DNA of 64,000 nucleotides from Aquila chrysaetos chrysaetos (lineage: Eukaryota; Chordata; Aves; Accipitriformes; Accipitridae): contig NC_044030.1 of the NCBI RefSeq assembly GCF_900496995.4, positions 13,637,851 through 13,701,850 on the forward strand, written 5' to 3'. This document shows, one piece after another, positions 39,150-53,118 of the stretch (the stretch's first letter is position 1; each line of letters starts with the position of its first letter). The translations under genes and the position numbers were made by a program. The notes beneath the pieces are model-generated. The model worked only from the letters and a program-made list of their open reading frames with translations. It ran no database searches and was not told the origin of the DNA.

Positions 39150-39960
39150 GCCCAGAAGCCCAGCAATTTGCACAACACTTTGTGCAGAAGAAGGCAGGAA
39201 TTCTGCTGGGAGCTGTGCATGTGTGCTTAGCAACGGTGGTCACAGTCTCGAGAACCCACTGGAGCAACTGCTCCTGATCTTGACCTAGATGGGACTTCCA
39301 CAGGAGGACGTAGGTCTCCAGGTGTGGGGTGGAAGGCAGTGCAGAGGACTGGGGCCTCACTGAGGCCAGGATGAGGGTGATGGTGCCCTTGCTTACAGAG
39401 GTTGTGTGCACTGTTTGAGGTTCTCTGTTGCCAAGTAAAGGAGCAGCAAGAGAAGGTCAATAGGCTGCACAGTCTCAGATCCATCAAGAAAAAGCTTAAC
39501 TGGGCCATGTCCAAACAAGAGCCTGAACACCTCAGTTGTCCCAAAGGAGGGGCAGGCAGCGTCCGTGCTTATCAAGCTGGGAGATGGAGACTCCCTCTAT
39601 GGTGAAGGCTGGGAGCTGGTCACTTCTTGCACCAGGAGGACTACTCCTGCACCACCTGTATATCTTCAGCTACAGAGCAGGTTCAGTGTCCTAACAACAG
39701 GGGAGGGAGTCAGATCTGTGTCCAATGAAGCAGGCAAGCCAGCAGAGCCTGAGCCCTGCAGCAGTACCAGGAGGAAGTGTGAGACACTCTCTGCTACGGG
39801 ACGGGTGTCCCATCTGCTGACCTGGCCTGCTGTAGGGGGGAGTTGCTCCTTGACCGTAGCTTGGATATTGTGGAGACACTGCTGGTGCCTGTCCAGCCCC
39901 CGGACTAGTACCCTCCACGTTCCTCCTCATGGATATGGAGTGATGCTGCCAGGGAAGCCT
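39150..39960 (+). mobile_element. CR1 LINE ORF1-like fragment, + orientation
   Basis: Broken frames resemble the avian CR1 first open reading frame: VKEQQEKVNRLHSLRSIKKK (CR1 ORF1 has a similar coiled coil ending LRSIRE) followed, in another frame, by VYLQLQSRFSVLTT (similar to the CR1 block with NRFSAL). Frames are shifted, so it is a decayed copy. Boundaries are approximate, and the identification rests on remembered family patterns. Confidence 0.6.
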
Positions 39961-42900
39961 GGAGTGTAACATCTCCTGCAAATGCATGGTAAAATAACCT
40001 GTATAAGCATCTTCACTGATGTTTAAATTACTGACTTGCTGGAGAACACACGTGGGCAATATCACCGTGCATCTGATCTGCCATAAGTGAAGCTAAAGGA
40101 ACATGATTGAGCTTCTTAGTGTAGCGTGTACTAGTTATTACAATAATGCTGTTGCAGTATTGAGGTCAGCCAAGTCAGAGTACCAGGCAAACAGTAAATG
40201 ACAGCATAGTAGTCACAAAGTGGACTCTGAGGTACCTGTTGTTTGCTTGCAGAAGGTACTGATATCAAAAGGAGCAGACGTGTGATTTAGGTCTCTGCTT
40301 GAGGTAGTACAACAACAGATTATATTGTTCCTTAATTACAGATGTCCAAAATTATTTTCAAAACTGACTTTTTTTTTTACATGGGCTAAACCACCTTCCA
40401 ACTTTAACAACAGGACACTGATATTATCCAGATTGGTTATGTATGTATTTTGCTTCCATACAGAGGAAATTAAGAGATATGTGTATGTCTGTATTATACA
40501 GATGATCTATAACAGGTTTCATTTCAGGATACTAGTTCTTAGCTGTCTTGCAATTGATCTACAACAACCTAATTGTCTATTACTTGCTTTTCTCCTTTTA
40601 CCATAGATCACAGAATCTCTTCCATTTTCAAGAAATAATTACACTGCCTGCTATCTTAATGAGTAAGCATTGCTACAGGATAAAAGTTAATGAGATCCAT
40701 CTTGTTAATTTGCTGTCATGGCCTTTGAAAATGCATTACTTTGCACACTTAAATATATACTCCATTTAGGACTATCTCTTCCTCTCTTTGCCCTCGTTGA
40801 GTGCTCCAGAAGGGGATCAGTTGAATGTTCACCAGAACTGATAGTACCTCCTGCCTGTGGAGAATGTTCTTGGGCCAAATGATGTAATTTTCTATGATTT
40901 CCTTACTTGCTTTTGCCCCAAACAAGTACCAGAAAAGGACACACACAAAAAAAACCCAACCAAACCCCCCCAAACCAAAGAAGAAATCAAAATCCCAGAA
41001 CAGAATATAATGTGAGGAACTTCATACTAATCTATGAACTAATTTCTGCTCAGAAAACTCTTAGGTCTATTTCATTCTCCTCATCAATCACAGAATTAGA
41101 TTTTTAGTTAAAATCTGCAACCATAGTATATTGCATTTCACTTTGAAAGAAAATACAGCTTTTTCCGTATCAAAACTAAAAAGCTATAAAGTGATTACAC
41201 AGCAGCATTAAGCACTAGCAGCTCCAGTGCCATTTCTAGCATGCTGATTCCTTGCCATAGCTTTACTCGGAGCAGGATTTTAGGAATTTACTTGTATGAA
41301 CTTGGGTTTGACAACCAAGAGAAAGACTTGGTGACTTTAGCCTACAGAAAGAACAAGATAGAAGGATTTGAACATTTCCTCAGTTTTTTCACATCACCCT
41401 AGGCTCAGAACAGAAGGCCAGAGGCAGTGCAGCATAGACACTTAAAAAACAAAACCAAACCAAACCAAAATCTAAGAAAACCCAACCTGAAGTGCTAGAT
41501 GTGTGGACAGTCAAAAGCACTACAGAAGGGACATTCCGATTTCATTTTATTTAAACGTAGAAGTACTTGGGCAACAGCTGAAATTTGTACATTCACATAG
41601 GAATTAGAAGAATAGAAAAAATACTATTTCAGATCTTCCACTTGAAAAAAAAGTAATCAGTAACAGTTTCCAGCTGTTTCACTAGGAAAAGTTAAATACT
41701 ATACTTAGCTATTTTTATGGTCTTTTATTCTTTTATTGGTACAAACAAAAAGCTTTCTCCTTTACTCACTCATGCTGCCACTTGCTCTGCTCTACGCCTC
41801 TCATTCCTTTTGAGCAGAGCAGAAGCTTTTTTCAACCTTCTGAACATGGCACATACGCTGGCTAGATCTAATAATGAGCCTCTGGCTGGGCCACAGACCC
41901 TCAGGGAACAGCCAACCTGTTAGAACAATTAAGAGTTTTGAATGAATGCATCAGGTCCACTTTGAATCCTGCAAAACCACCTCCAAACTAAGAACAGGAA
42001 ATGACAATTAAGTTTAGTCCCATTTGTTATTCCAGTCTGTTAACAAGTGAGCTGCTGCAGTAAGGCTTTTATACCAATTGCTTTATAGTGGTCAAATTTT
42101 CAGACATTTGTTCAAACTCAGGTGCGAGTTTTGAGTTTTGTTGTGTTCCTTTTCCAGTACTTTGATCACTTTTCAGAGACGAGTTTGTATCATGACAACT
42201 TGTGGAAATGCAAAAGCCCACAAATCAGAAGAAACAAACTGAAGACATTGTGTTTCCCAGCACCTGAAGTGGCAGTGTCAAAAACAGCAGTACAGGCTGG
42301 CCTTTGACATCACTCTCCAGGCCTGCAGAGTAAACGTCTCAGGTTGTTTTGTTGTTGTTTTTTTTTCTTTGCTAAGGTATGTTTCTTCTCTGCTGTACTT
42401 TGTATTTTGGAATTGTTTTTTCCAATGGGCTGGTGTCAAGAATGATTGATGTAGGTCCATCGCATGAAATCAGCTTGTGAAATATTAGCTAATAGCAACA
42501 AAATGCTGTGTCAGACTGAGATAGCAGCTTTACCACAGCTCCTGCTCATCTGCAGGAGCATTCAGGTTGTCTGTGATGGGAACCCTGAGAGGCACTCAAG
42601 CATTCATCTATCAGTAAAATTCAATTTTCTATGTGTTATTTGGAACAGACATTTTGAGGGTCAGCCACACATCACAAAGCTCAGAATCGTACACTGGTGA
42701 CACATAAGTGCCACTTACAAGCTGAGTCTTTTGAATCAACTCAGCCTCTTCCTTTAGCCTAACCTTTCTCCAGTTTTTATAACTGTATGTCATGTCCAAG
42801 TAACTCAGAGCTAAAAACATAGGCTAGGCAAGTCTGATTTCACTGCCATGGATGATCAGCATAGAAGTACATTACCAGCAAGTTGGCTGATTGATGGGCT

Positions 42901-45095
42901 CCGAACACCACCACTAAAACAAAAGAATACAGTGTTTGTGTAATTTTCTTTTCTTGCACTGATTTTTTTTTTCTGCTAGGAAAATCTAGCACAGGAACAC
43001 TTAATGAAGGATGTCCTGTCAGTGAAACCTGCTTAGTAAGGGAACCAGCTCTGCTTCTCAGGCTATATGTAACAGCTCAGAAATTTGTTGTATACAACCC
43101 AGTTTGAGAAGCATAAATGCAATGCATTAGATGATCAGGATTTGGGTTTTTTTCTCCTTGAAGAGTGTCACCCAGTACATACTATTTCTCTCACACTTGA
43201 TCATGTCATAGCTACTTAAAAATTAAGCAAGTAAGTAGGCGGATTAATTGGGCATAGTATTAATATGGTTATTATGGTGGCAACTGGGAGGGCCGGTGAC
43301 TTAGTTCTTGGGCTTAACTGTGCAGATCTTTCAGTGTGTCACTGAAACTACTGGTAAGTGTGAGAGTTACTGGACCGTACTGTTAGCATATTTCTCTGAT
43401 CATTTGCTAGGAAAAAGTCTCAGAAAGCCAAAACAGGTGGTGGTTTGGTTTTCTTTTCTCTCTTAACATAGTATAAAGTGCACATGCAACTTAGGTTACT
43501 AAGCACTTGTCTGTGGGGAGCAGAAAAGAACAATTTGTGGAAACATATGATGATTCTTACAGCTTGAGCCCAGGAGAGCCTGAAAGACTCAGGGACTGTG
43601 AGTGAAATACACTCCAGTGCAGCATGCCAGGACAAAGCTTGGACAATCACTCACAGCTGACTTGAGACCTATCTGCAGACTGAGGAGGTCTTCCAAACCT
43701 GGGCCTGAATTCTGTAACTATCACTCCATCCGCTGACTCTCTTTTCCCTCATGAATACAGATGCCATTGGGTAGAAAAACAAATAGTTTGATGATTTGTC
43801 TAAAATGACAGCACCACTGAGCCAGAGGCTAGCAGCAGTGAAGGATGCAGCTAAGTTCAGTGAGTTCCCAGCCACTTTTATTGCTCCAACCACATGAAGG
43901 TAGATGCATTCAGCAAACTGCTTCCCTCACTTGCTAGGTGAGAGCAATACCACTTCTTAGAAGTCAGCCTCTTGCTATGAAGAGCAATGGCACATACTAG
44001 TACTGCCAGCTGATAGATGTTGCCCATTTTAAGGCAGAAAGTAACATGACAGGTGCTTAACACAGAACTAAAAAAAAAAGCACCCTGATTTGCAGAGCTG
44101 ACTAGCCTGACAAGATTTTGCAGCGCTCTAGGAGGACTCCATGACACAACTCATGCTGATACAATACAAATGTCATATTTTAGAATGGTCTATTTTTGGT
44201 TTTGTGTTATGGGTTTTCTTCTGTTTGACTGCTAGAATATGATATAATTTGGCTTACAGCAGGAGATGGGCTTGAGTTACTGATTATGCAATGAGATACC
44301 ACCTTCCCTCCTAACTAGTGCTACCCCTTGTGCCACATTTATTAGTGAATGGTTAGTAATTACCTACACTATGGCTTTTAGGGGTGTGAGTAATGTGTGG
44401 CTTTTACTCTGCTACTAATGGTGCCAGAATGGCTCCACTTACCAAAATGCATGCACCTGGTGGGTGATGGCTTCAGATGACCAGTCAATTTACTTAAATT
44501 GCTCTAATTGCTGTGACATATTAAATACAATCCAAGGGCTCAAATCATGAGGTCAATCTGTTGTATGTCAGAACTATTTTTTTAATCAGGCAGGTCTGTT
44601 TGTTTTTCACCATCTCGCCTGCTGGGTTTGCCCCGCTTTTATTTTATGCCAGCTCTGAGGACTGTGAAGAGCAGTATGGAATAGAAAAGGGAAGCTGAAT
44701 CCTGCTTTGCCATCATATTGTGCAGCAGCAAGCAATCATCATCCCAATTCCAGTGGCAATAACACAGCTGAGACAACTTCTCCAGTGTAGCAGGGTGCGT
44801 GGGATATAACAGCCAGTTTCACTTCTCCCCTGCTGCTTTGCTCCTCGCCTGATTCAGGAGGTGCCTTCCACTTGCTCTTCAGCTTTCATTGCTCTATGGA
44901 GTCAGGCTAGGGAAAAAGAGGGAGGCGCACAGCAAAGCTGGAGAGGGAAGACTTTATTGCAGCTCTTTCCCCTGACAGCGTAGGTCTCTTTGGGCCTAGA
45001 CAGGGAAATTGACAATGGCAGTCTAAAGAGTTTCATTGCTGCTGAAGAACCTACATATGCTGCTGTAATCGCAGGCTCACCATACCACACGATTG

Positions 45096-45900
45096 GAGGC
45101 ACTGCTGGAGGTTGCTAGTCCAACCCCATACTCAGAGCAGGGTCACTTTGAACAGGTTTCTCAGGGTTATGTCCAGCTGGCTTTTTTAGTATCTCCAAGG
45201 ATGGAGACCCCACAACTCCTCTGGGCAACCTGCTCCAGTGTTTGAACACCCTCACAGAGAAAAAGGTTTTCCTTATGTTTAATAGGAGTTTCCTGTTCAA
45301 CAGGAGTTTGTGTCCATTGCTTCTGTCATTGGATACCACCACTGAGAAGAGTCTGACTGTCTTCTTCACTCACCTCATCGAATACCCCCATGGGCTTTCT
45401 CCAAGGTAAACAGTCCCACCTCCTTCCGCCTCTCCTTGTATGAGAGATGCTCCAGCCCGTTCATCATCCTTGAGGCCCTTTTCTGCACTTGCTCCAGTCT
45501 GTACCGCCTCTTGTATTGGTGAGCCCAGTTCCGAACCCAGCACTCCAATCGTGTATTGCCAGGGCTGAGCATAGGGAAAGGATCAGCCCTTGACCTGCTG
45601 TTAAGACTGCTCCTAATGCAGCCCAGGAGGCTGTTGGCCTTGTTGGCCATGACGGCAGATTGCTGGGTCATGGTCAGCTTGGTGTTCACCAGGACCCCCA
45701 GGTCCTTCCCTGCCCAGCTGCTTTCCAGCTGGGTGGCCCCCAACATGTACTGGTGTCTGAGGCTGTTCCTCCCCAAGTGCAGGACTTTGCATTTCCCTTT
45801 ATTAAACTTCATGAGTTTCCTGTTGGCCTTTTTCTCCAACCTATTGAGGGCTCTCTGACTGGTGGCACAGCCCTCTGGTGTATCAATATGCACATGCTAC
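45096..45900 (-). mobile_element. CR1 LINE ORF2 3' part and 3' UTR, - orientation
   Basis: A 172-codon open frame (45375-45893, -) encodes the C-terminal end of a CR1 reverse transcriptase ORF2: ALNRLEKKANRKLMKFNKGK, KCKVLHLGRNSLRHQYMLGA, AGKDLGVLVNTKLTMTQQSA, then RRYRLEQVQKRASRMMNGLE. The CR1 3' UTR follows to the left, to about 45096. The frame is open but truncated at both ends relative to full ORF2, so it is a relic. Confidence 0.93.
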
Positions 45901-47131
45901 CCTGAGAATGTTCCTGCTACCCTTGCCATTGGGTTTCTTTCAGCTCTGCCAAATTCCTTCGCTTCCCTCAGCAGCTCTTTTCCAGTTACTCCATTAGTCC
46001 TAGCATCTCTGATCTGCAGCTCCTCCCCACCATCAGAGACACCCAAAGTCCAGCATCACCCCTCCTTCTCCTTGGTGTTGTCTCAACACAGCTGACAGCC
46101 ATTCTTAACCCCTATGCTCCTGCTCCCCTCAAGCTCCGTAACTAACTCGTATTCAGTACACAGTAGCTTTATATATAATAGTGCATATATAAATATGGTT
46201 ATATATGGTTTAGGAATCAGGCCAAAGGAAAAAGAAATAGTCCAATGTCCATATGCTGGAGGTAGTTTCTGTCATCCCATTAGACCTTAATTTCCTTCTG
46301 TGGCAGCCAAATTCTAACCAAAGTTCTTTAGTTCTGTTTTTAGGAGATGAAACTTTGCCTTGAACTAACTGGCTTTGTGCTACTTACATGTCCCTCCTGG
46401 CTTGGAGCGTCCCATCAGGAACCAGCTGAAGAATGTGATGAAATGCATGAGTTACCCAAGCTCGAAGAACTGACAGGCAAGAACTAGCAGGCCAGCTTAG
46501 CTAAGGAAGGGCTACTTGAATGGCTAGTCCAATCCCACTGGTGTCAGTGAGAACCTGGCCAGTTTTCATTAGCATGAAATTAATTTTTCTTGATGTCGCA
46601 TTGGTGCCAGGAGGGCTGTGAAGGAGTTTGTGCATTGGTAGTGATGGATCTCACTCACCTCTAAGTCCTGTGAGCCTGCCAGGAGATTCTACCCCACAGT
46701 AAGAAAACCATATGCATTTCTTTTGCTGAAGAATTACATCCCAAACAACTTCACAACACTTCTGCAAGGTTATGTTTCTTTTATTTGTATTTGGATTTCA
46801 TCACTTCATCCACTAAGATTGATTTGAAAAGTCATCTTTCCTTTTCTTTTAATAAGTACAACAGTTAGTGTCGGTCTCTCTGCCCATGCAGTTGAACCAC
46901 CATTTAATAACAAACAGAACTAAAAGAGCCTAAGACACATCTGACATCATTAAAAAAATTAACATACCAAACAGCACTGATGCATAGAGGAGGAAAAGGA
47001 ATCAACCACTTATTTCTTAGAAAGATGCATCCCCCTTAAAAATTATCAAAATAAAAAAATGTATTCTGTGGGGAAGAGCAGGGACTGTAGATATGCACAC
47101 ACTGATACTTCTATATCCATATCCCCACCAA

Positions 47132-47132
47132 A

Positions 47133-47164
<32 letters not shown>

Positions 47165-47191
47165 CGCACACATGCACGCGTATGTATGTAT
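47132..47191 (+). repeat. 60-nt perfect alternating purine-pyrimidine tract
   Basis: A (TG)n block runs into (TA)n, then GCGC, CACA and TATG units without one break in purine-pyrimidine alternation. This is a compound dinucleotide repeat with Z-DNA potential. Confidence 0.95.
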
Positions 47192-50100
47192 TAGACTGGA
47201 GAAGTAATTTGTATTTTCCCTGGCAGAATATTATTATAACTCTTTATTATATTATATCTGTCTTTAAAATAGGAAAACTTATTAAAACAGAAAAGAAACA
47301 ACTACTTTAATACCTCCAACGTTATTTGGCTAAACCTTGAAGAACACTGCCTCTCTATTTAGCAAGAAATACATGAAAAATCAAGGTTGATCATTTTAGA
47401 TGTAAAAGTATACCACTACCAGGTTCTTATGACTGATTTGGCTTGCTTTGCCTTGGAATAGTCTCCATAATTATTAAAAATGTCTTTAGTTTCTTCCAAT
47501 ATATAGGAAAAAATGTCTAAACACTGACCACTTGTCTGTACTGGGTGCCCCAGTGTTATCCCCTTTCTAAAGCACTTAAAGCATGTTATATAATAGCAAG
47601 CATATTACTGTTTTATACATAGTGCATCCTGTTTTGCAGTGCTTGCAGGTACCTCCTGCTCTCTTGCTTCTGCTCTTCTGAAGAGATAATGCAAAGCCAA
47701 CCCTTGACGGTCTCTCCTCAGAGGGTGTAGTTGAGAGGTATCCTTTCTGGAGGTACAGAGAGAGGTGAGAAAGCTACTTTTTGCAAGAACATCGTCCTTG
47801 GGAAAGCGTAAAGAAGATCAAAAGGCAGAAGGCCAGCTCTGAGACTTCACTTCCAGAAAATCTAAGAAACCTGAAGAACATGCAGAAAAGGTAAAAAGCA
47901 AAAGGAAGGAATGGCTTTTTGTGAGAGGGCTCCAGAATTGCTAATTTATTCAACCCAAAGTACAAAGGTGCTAAAAGACCATTTTAGTCTATTGTTAATA
48001 GAGACTTGGTAATAGTGGCTCCCCGAGGGTACCGTTCTCTGTGTCCTCTCCGGAGAGGCCCAGTGATTTTTCTTGCACATGATCACTGGGACAATGTTCA
48101 TCCCTTAGGTTTCTGCACGTCTTGAGTAGCTGTTTGTAGGTCCCCATAGAGTTACACGTTAACTGTTTTCTTCCCCTTTCCCTGCCTTGTTCTTAATGAA
48201 TCCATTGGTCAGGAGAATCAAATACCTTGTCTGGTATAAGTTTTGTTGCGTAGAGCTTGAGTGCTTGGAGAAAACTCAAGTTTTCCTAAGTACCCAACTT
48301 CTCTCAAATCTGGTGGAAATCATCAATTTCACTCCTGTGTATCAGTAAAAAAAACCCCTTTGATAGACCCTGATAGACCCTTCATAAAACCTAAGGGAGG
48401 TTATGTTAAGATTTGTTTCATGTTACATTTGTCACTACAGTGACACTAGTCTATGTTCACACAAAGTAGAAGTTCATTACAAAATCCCTTATTACAGAGA
48501 AATGAAAGCTATTAAGTCTTTAATCGCTGAAGGCAATTTTGGTATCACAGGATCCTTTCACACTCTGAAGTAAAGCTGCCTGTGGTCTCAGTCAGCTGAA
48601 GTGATCCATCTCATAGTGCCTTCAAGCTTAACACTTAACAGCATCTCAAGTAGCAGACTAAAAAAAATTGTTTTTTAGGCAAGAAAAACAAGACCTGATT
48701 GAAAGACTAGAAAGGTGATTAAAAAAACCCAAAACAACAAACCCAAACAACCTCTTCCCCACCAAATCCCAGAACCATATGAAATGCTGGAATGATTAGG
48801 AACATACATAATTGGTAAGATCAGGTAGAAAGTTTTTCTCAGTAGGTTAAAAGGGTGCCTCTGCATACAATCATGTTTAAACTCAGTTCTCATTACATAT
48901 CCTGAGGAATCACATAAACCAGGACCCGCAATTAACAACAAAACCACGATTCTGTCCAGATGTGACCCCAAGCAAATTACTGATGAAGCTGGAATCCTTG
49001 AGCACAAGATCCAAGAGGATGCTGCCCCTCTCCTATGGGAAGGGATAATACGACACTTTGATGTAGTGATGCCACGTTCCAGACATCATTCTTATTGGGA
49101 TATCAAATACCAGGCACAGGAAAAGGAGAAATGGCCCATGGCCTGAGACGGCTGGGCCGTGGCTGAATATCTCTGCAGTGGAAGCAAGAGTACCTGTTGC
49201 GAGATACTCAGCTGAAGGCCAAGCCCTGCCATTTGGACAAAGTTTATTTCATCACCTAGCAAATTCCATGTTCTTCCCAGCAGAATAAGCAACCAAACCA
49301 AGTACATTTTGCACTTCTTTGTGGCTGGTTCAGCTTCTGGGCTGCAATAGGTTTTTCCCATTACAGGAATTGTGGCCAGGTCAAACACAAATCCTCTAGG
49401 GTTCAACTCTGCATTTCCCTCCTTTGCCTCATACAGTGTGCTGTACTAGAAAAGGAAACACAAGAGTTTATGAAAAACAGTTTTAGAGAAAGGAAAATAC
49501 TCCAACAGGTAAGTTTTGCATTCACAAAGAGGTTATTCAAAAATAATTCAAAGTAAATGGGAACAAATTCTTCATCTTCAGACTGAGCTACAGTAAATAG
49601 ACTTAAACAGCGTATGGTAAGTAGTGTAATAAAATGAAGAATAAATTATTTTATGCATAAAATACCATGTTTTTCAATATATGTAGTGACTTTGATCTTT
49701 ACGCACAAAATTCCACGCATTTGCATCTTCATGTTAATCTTTAAAATATAGCACTGCAGTACTGCCCAAACGGCAACTGACCACGGTGAAATTCAAGAGC
49801 ACTGTATCGGCTACAGCTCCATCTCCAACAGTGCAACAGCCCAGTCACTTTGGAGGAGTACAAGAAACCCTTTTGTATGCAATTAATGTTGTAATTCCAG
49901 GCAGTTGTGATCCACACGTACCATGTACCTTCTTCCAAAGATGTAACATTTCTCATCTTCTTTAAAATAAGGCAACTAAGCTCAGCATTAGCTGTGGCAA
50001 TGAATTCCACAAGCTAGTTATATCCTGCAAAAGTGCTAGCAGGCCAGAAATTACCTGTGTGCGCATTCCAATCCCCAAAGAATTAACCTGATTGCAAAGA

Positions 50101-51761
50101 CCACTGAAGGAGGTAGGAACACTTCAGTCCATCCCCTTGAAAGCAAAGGATAATGCTGCTTGCATAATTCTAAAGATGCAGAAAAGCCTCCACAAGTTAC
50201 ACTGAATGTTCACAGACAAAAGCCCTTTGTCCCAGCAAGGACGTGATCACTAACATTTACAAGCCCTATTTTAAGCAGGCAGGCAAGCAAACCAGAATGT
50301 ACCACCACATGAGCTAGAAAAGGTTTGCTGTTATTCTTTAGTGTCTGCTACCCCTCTATTTTGAATGTTCCAATCACTGGATACTCTATGAGATTTGCTT
50401 CTGATACTGTCTCAGAAGATGTAAACATACCTAACTCACTTGAGAAGGCAGCAACGGGGTTCAGCGCTTACTCAGGAAGGAATAATCTTTCACAATAATA
50501 CAAGGGTGCAAAATTCATTAGAAGGCACAGAATATATAGCTGTGTTCCACTTGATTCCCATTTATTCAGCTCTTGTGATCTCTCTGTTAACTATTGCTTT
50601 TGTTTTCTTTGTAGAAGAAAGCCTCTTAGCAGGACATATTTGGCATAGAAGACTTGATTTACTGCAATGGATCCTTCCAGGCTGTCCATACATGTGTTAA
50701 ATTGGACTGAGTACTGGAAAAAAATTTTGTGTTAGTCCAGTGTAGAAAGCAAGCCACACTGCTGGACACTGTTTAGATGCAACTGAGACCTTCACTTACT
50801 CCCTCCTGCTCTAACCTTTATACTACTCATCTTTACTGTATATTCCTCCCAGTTATTAAAATTAAATTTCTTCCCTGAAAAGATGAAACTTTAAGGTGAA
50901 TGAGAGGGATCCTTTTTCTAAGAGGATGGGAGGATATCAAGTTACATGACAGATTGGTGTACTTCAGAGGGTACTTCAGGAAAATGCTGACTATTGCTGC
51001 TTTTTTAGGTAACATAGAGATACTGAGCAGATTTGCTGTCAGTCACAGTATGAATTCAAAGGGAAGACTTCAACACTGCAGAGCTATATCTGGATTCCTA
51101 CTCATCTAATTGAGATCAGGCTGTCCCATTGTCACCTGATTATGAGACACAATGAAGCACAAACTGCCTGATCAGCTGAAGGACAGGGCTGTGTTCCTGG
51201 AAACACAAGGCTTGCTGGCATTTGGGAATGGTGGCCAAGCCTTAGGTGGCCTGGTGAAGGGTGGGGGGGCATTAAAGGCTAAAAGTCTTCTGCAATTCCA
51301 GACCGTCTTAATATTCTGCTGCACTTACAAAACAAAGCACATACCAAGAAACAAAAGAAAAAGAAAACAACATTGCAGCTAACAATACAGTTTTGTTTCA
51401 AAACAACTAATCTGGAGGTCAGCCCAGGGACCTGAATTTCAGTAAAGCTTTAGCAGCAGGAGCACAGTCTGTCATCATTCGTGGCTGAAGAGGTTCTTGT
51501 CCCTAATGAAGGAGCTAGAACTAATATGAAATTGATTCTTCTTTGCCTCAATAATCCATGTCGCTCAGATGAGCTTCCTAGCAGCATATTCAGTGTTAAG
51601 AACACTGACAGTGGTGGGAAGCGTTTGTGAAAGTAACTGTGGTTCCCAACTTTCCTGCTTTCAGGGATTAACAAGCAGGCTCAGTCCATGGGGGCTGTCA
51701 CGTTCTTGAACTCTGCAGTAAGAAGGAAATTGGACCTTGCTTTTCTTCAGTGGGTAGCTTT

Positions 51762-51791
51762 TTAGTGACACATCCTGGTTGTCATCTCTTT
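51762..51791 (-). CDS. MOB3B: MOB3B terminal coding exon (partial gene)
   Basis: MOB3B is a MOB-family kinase adaptor with a zinc-stabilised fold. After a good acceptor (polypyrimidine tract ending gttttacag) the minus strand reads KEMTTRMCH and then TAA. Human MOB3B ends KEMTSRMCH, so eight of nine residues match. The exon carries only these nine codons and the stop. Position and strand match human synteny (TEK, EQTN, MOB3B). The other coding exons must lie right of the window, since I find no earlier MOB3B segment up to 64 kb. The match is short, so the call leans on synteny as well as sequence. Confidence 0.82.
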   Translation of the reverse strand, partial: KEMTTRMCH

Positions 51792-53090
51792 CTGTAAAAC
51801 AAGAAGGGGAAATTAAAAAGCAAATGGCATTTGTTGTAAAGTGTGCATGCACCTCTTCCCAGGTAACAATTCTGCATCTCTGCAAATTCACACGGTTTTA
51901 TATGCCACCATGGTTCTGCTCCTCTCTGTCACTTTCAAGGACAACGAACATAACTGGCAATTAGCATGCAGCATGTTGTCATTTTTGACAGCTTTAATAC
52001 CCTACTAATTCCCTAGCCATGTCAGGTAAATGGTTTTGCATCCCCCAAAAAAGAAATACATCAGCTGCAAAAGCAAGAAACTTTTTAATTTAATATAAGA
52101 AAAAGGATTCCAATCATTGCCATTGAACCCGCAGCCAACAGGAAACGTGGCGATACATTCTTTGTGTAGTTACTTCTGCCTACACGTGGACACAAAGGGC
52201 ACACGGACACAAATCTTCTTTAACACTTGACCAGAGCTGAGGCATTTGTCTCTAGGATGGGGTCTTGGAGCATTCATAGACTCCATTAGGAACTGGGGTT
52301 TGGGATCCATACAGGATTTAACTGATCTGATTTACAGGCACTCTGATACAAACTCTCTGATAACTGTCTGCCCCAACTGGCTGCCCCATTCTATAAAACT
52401 CTTTGTATTTTTCAGCAGATTTTCTGCAACAATGTATCAGATCGTCTGTCCAACAGCCATCCACATACATCGCATAAATGTGTGCCATTTGCTGCCAAGG
52501 CTGAAGGGTTGCCACATCTAAGGGTCATCATATTTGTGCAGGTTGTTGCTTTAGGTCCTCTTTCATAGTGTCTCCAGACTGTACAGTATTTCCCTTGGAA
52601 AATCCATTTAGATTTACCAAGTTATCAGGAATTTCTAAAAATCTTCTTAGCTTGCTTGAATAATTTGTTATAATTTATAAGATCATTGGTATCTAACTTA
52701 AAGGGCTTCCTGACAGTATTGTAACTGTATCTTACTCTGTGCTTAACAGATCTTTTCTCCACCTAGAATCCTATGTAGAACTGTAGGACTTCTTTCCCCT
52801 TCCAGAGCTTTCATTAGTTTTCATTTCTTGTTGATTCATAAAATTTCTGGCATCACTTGTTATTTTGCTGTCATGCATGTAACAGAATGAAATATTGTCA
52901 TTTGCAGCTGTTATAAAGACAATGGTAATTAGAATAATAATTTACACAGTAATGTGTGATCTCCATGGCAACCCATACAGTAATCTGAACTAGTAGTTGC
53001 TTTTCCTTTCCTCTAATTTGTTGAAGGTGGCAAAGGTGAATATTCACGGAAAAATCTGTCTCTTTTTCTCCTTAAATGTTTTGGGGTTTG

Positions 53091-53118
53091 TTTTTTTTTT
53101 TTTTTTTTTGGGGGGGGG
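53091..53118 (+). repeat. T19-G9 homopolymer junction
   Basis: Nineteen T followed directly by nine G. Confidence 0.9.

Larger units (their letters stand above)
37040..51761. other. Spacer between EQTN and the MOB3B coding end
   Basis: About 14.7 kb with no recognised coding exon. It holds CR1 fragments at about 39150-39960 and 45096-45900 and the alternating tract at 47132-47191. The part near 51.7 kb is probably MOB3B 3' UTR: minus-strand AATAAA sites occur at 50561-50566 and 49243-49248. Remaining open frames of up to 124 codons show no family signal. Confidence 0.5.

Noticed and set aside
45375..45893. 172-codon minus-strand open frame as a host gene
   Set aside because: Its protein is the C-terminal end of a CR1 reverse transcriptase, so it is repeat sequence.
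49092..49406. 104-codon minus-strand open frame as a possible MOB3B exon
   Set aside because: It does not match MOB3B protein and lies downstream of the MOB3B stop, probably in the 3' UTR.
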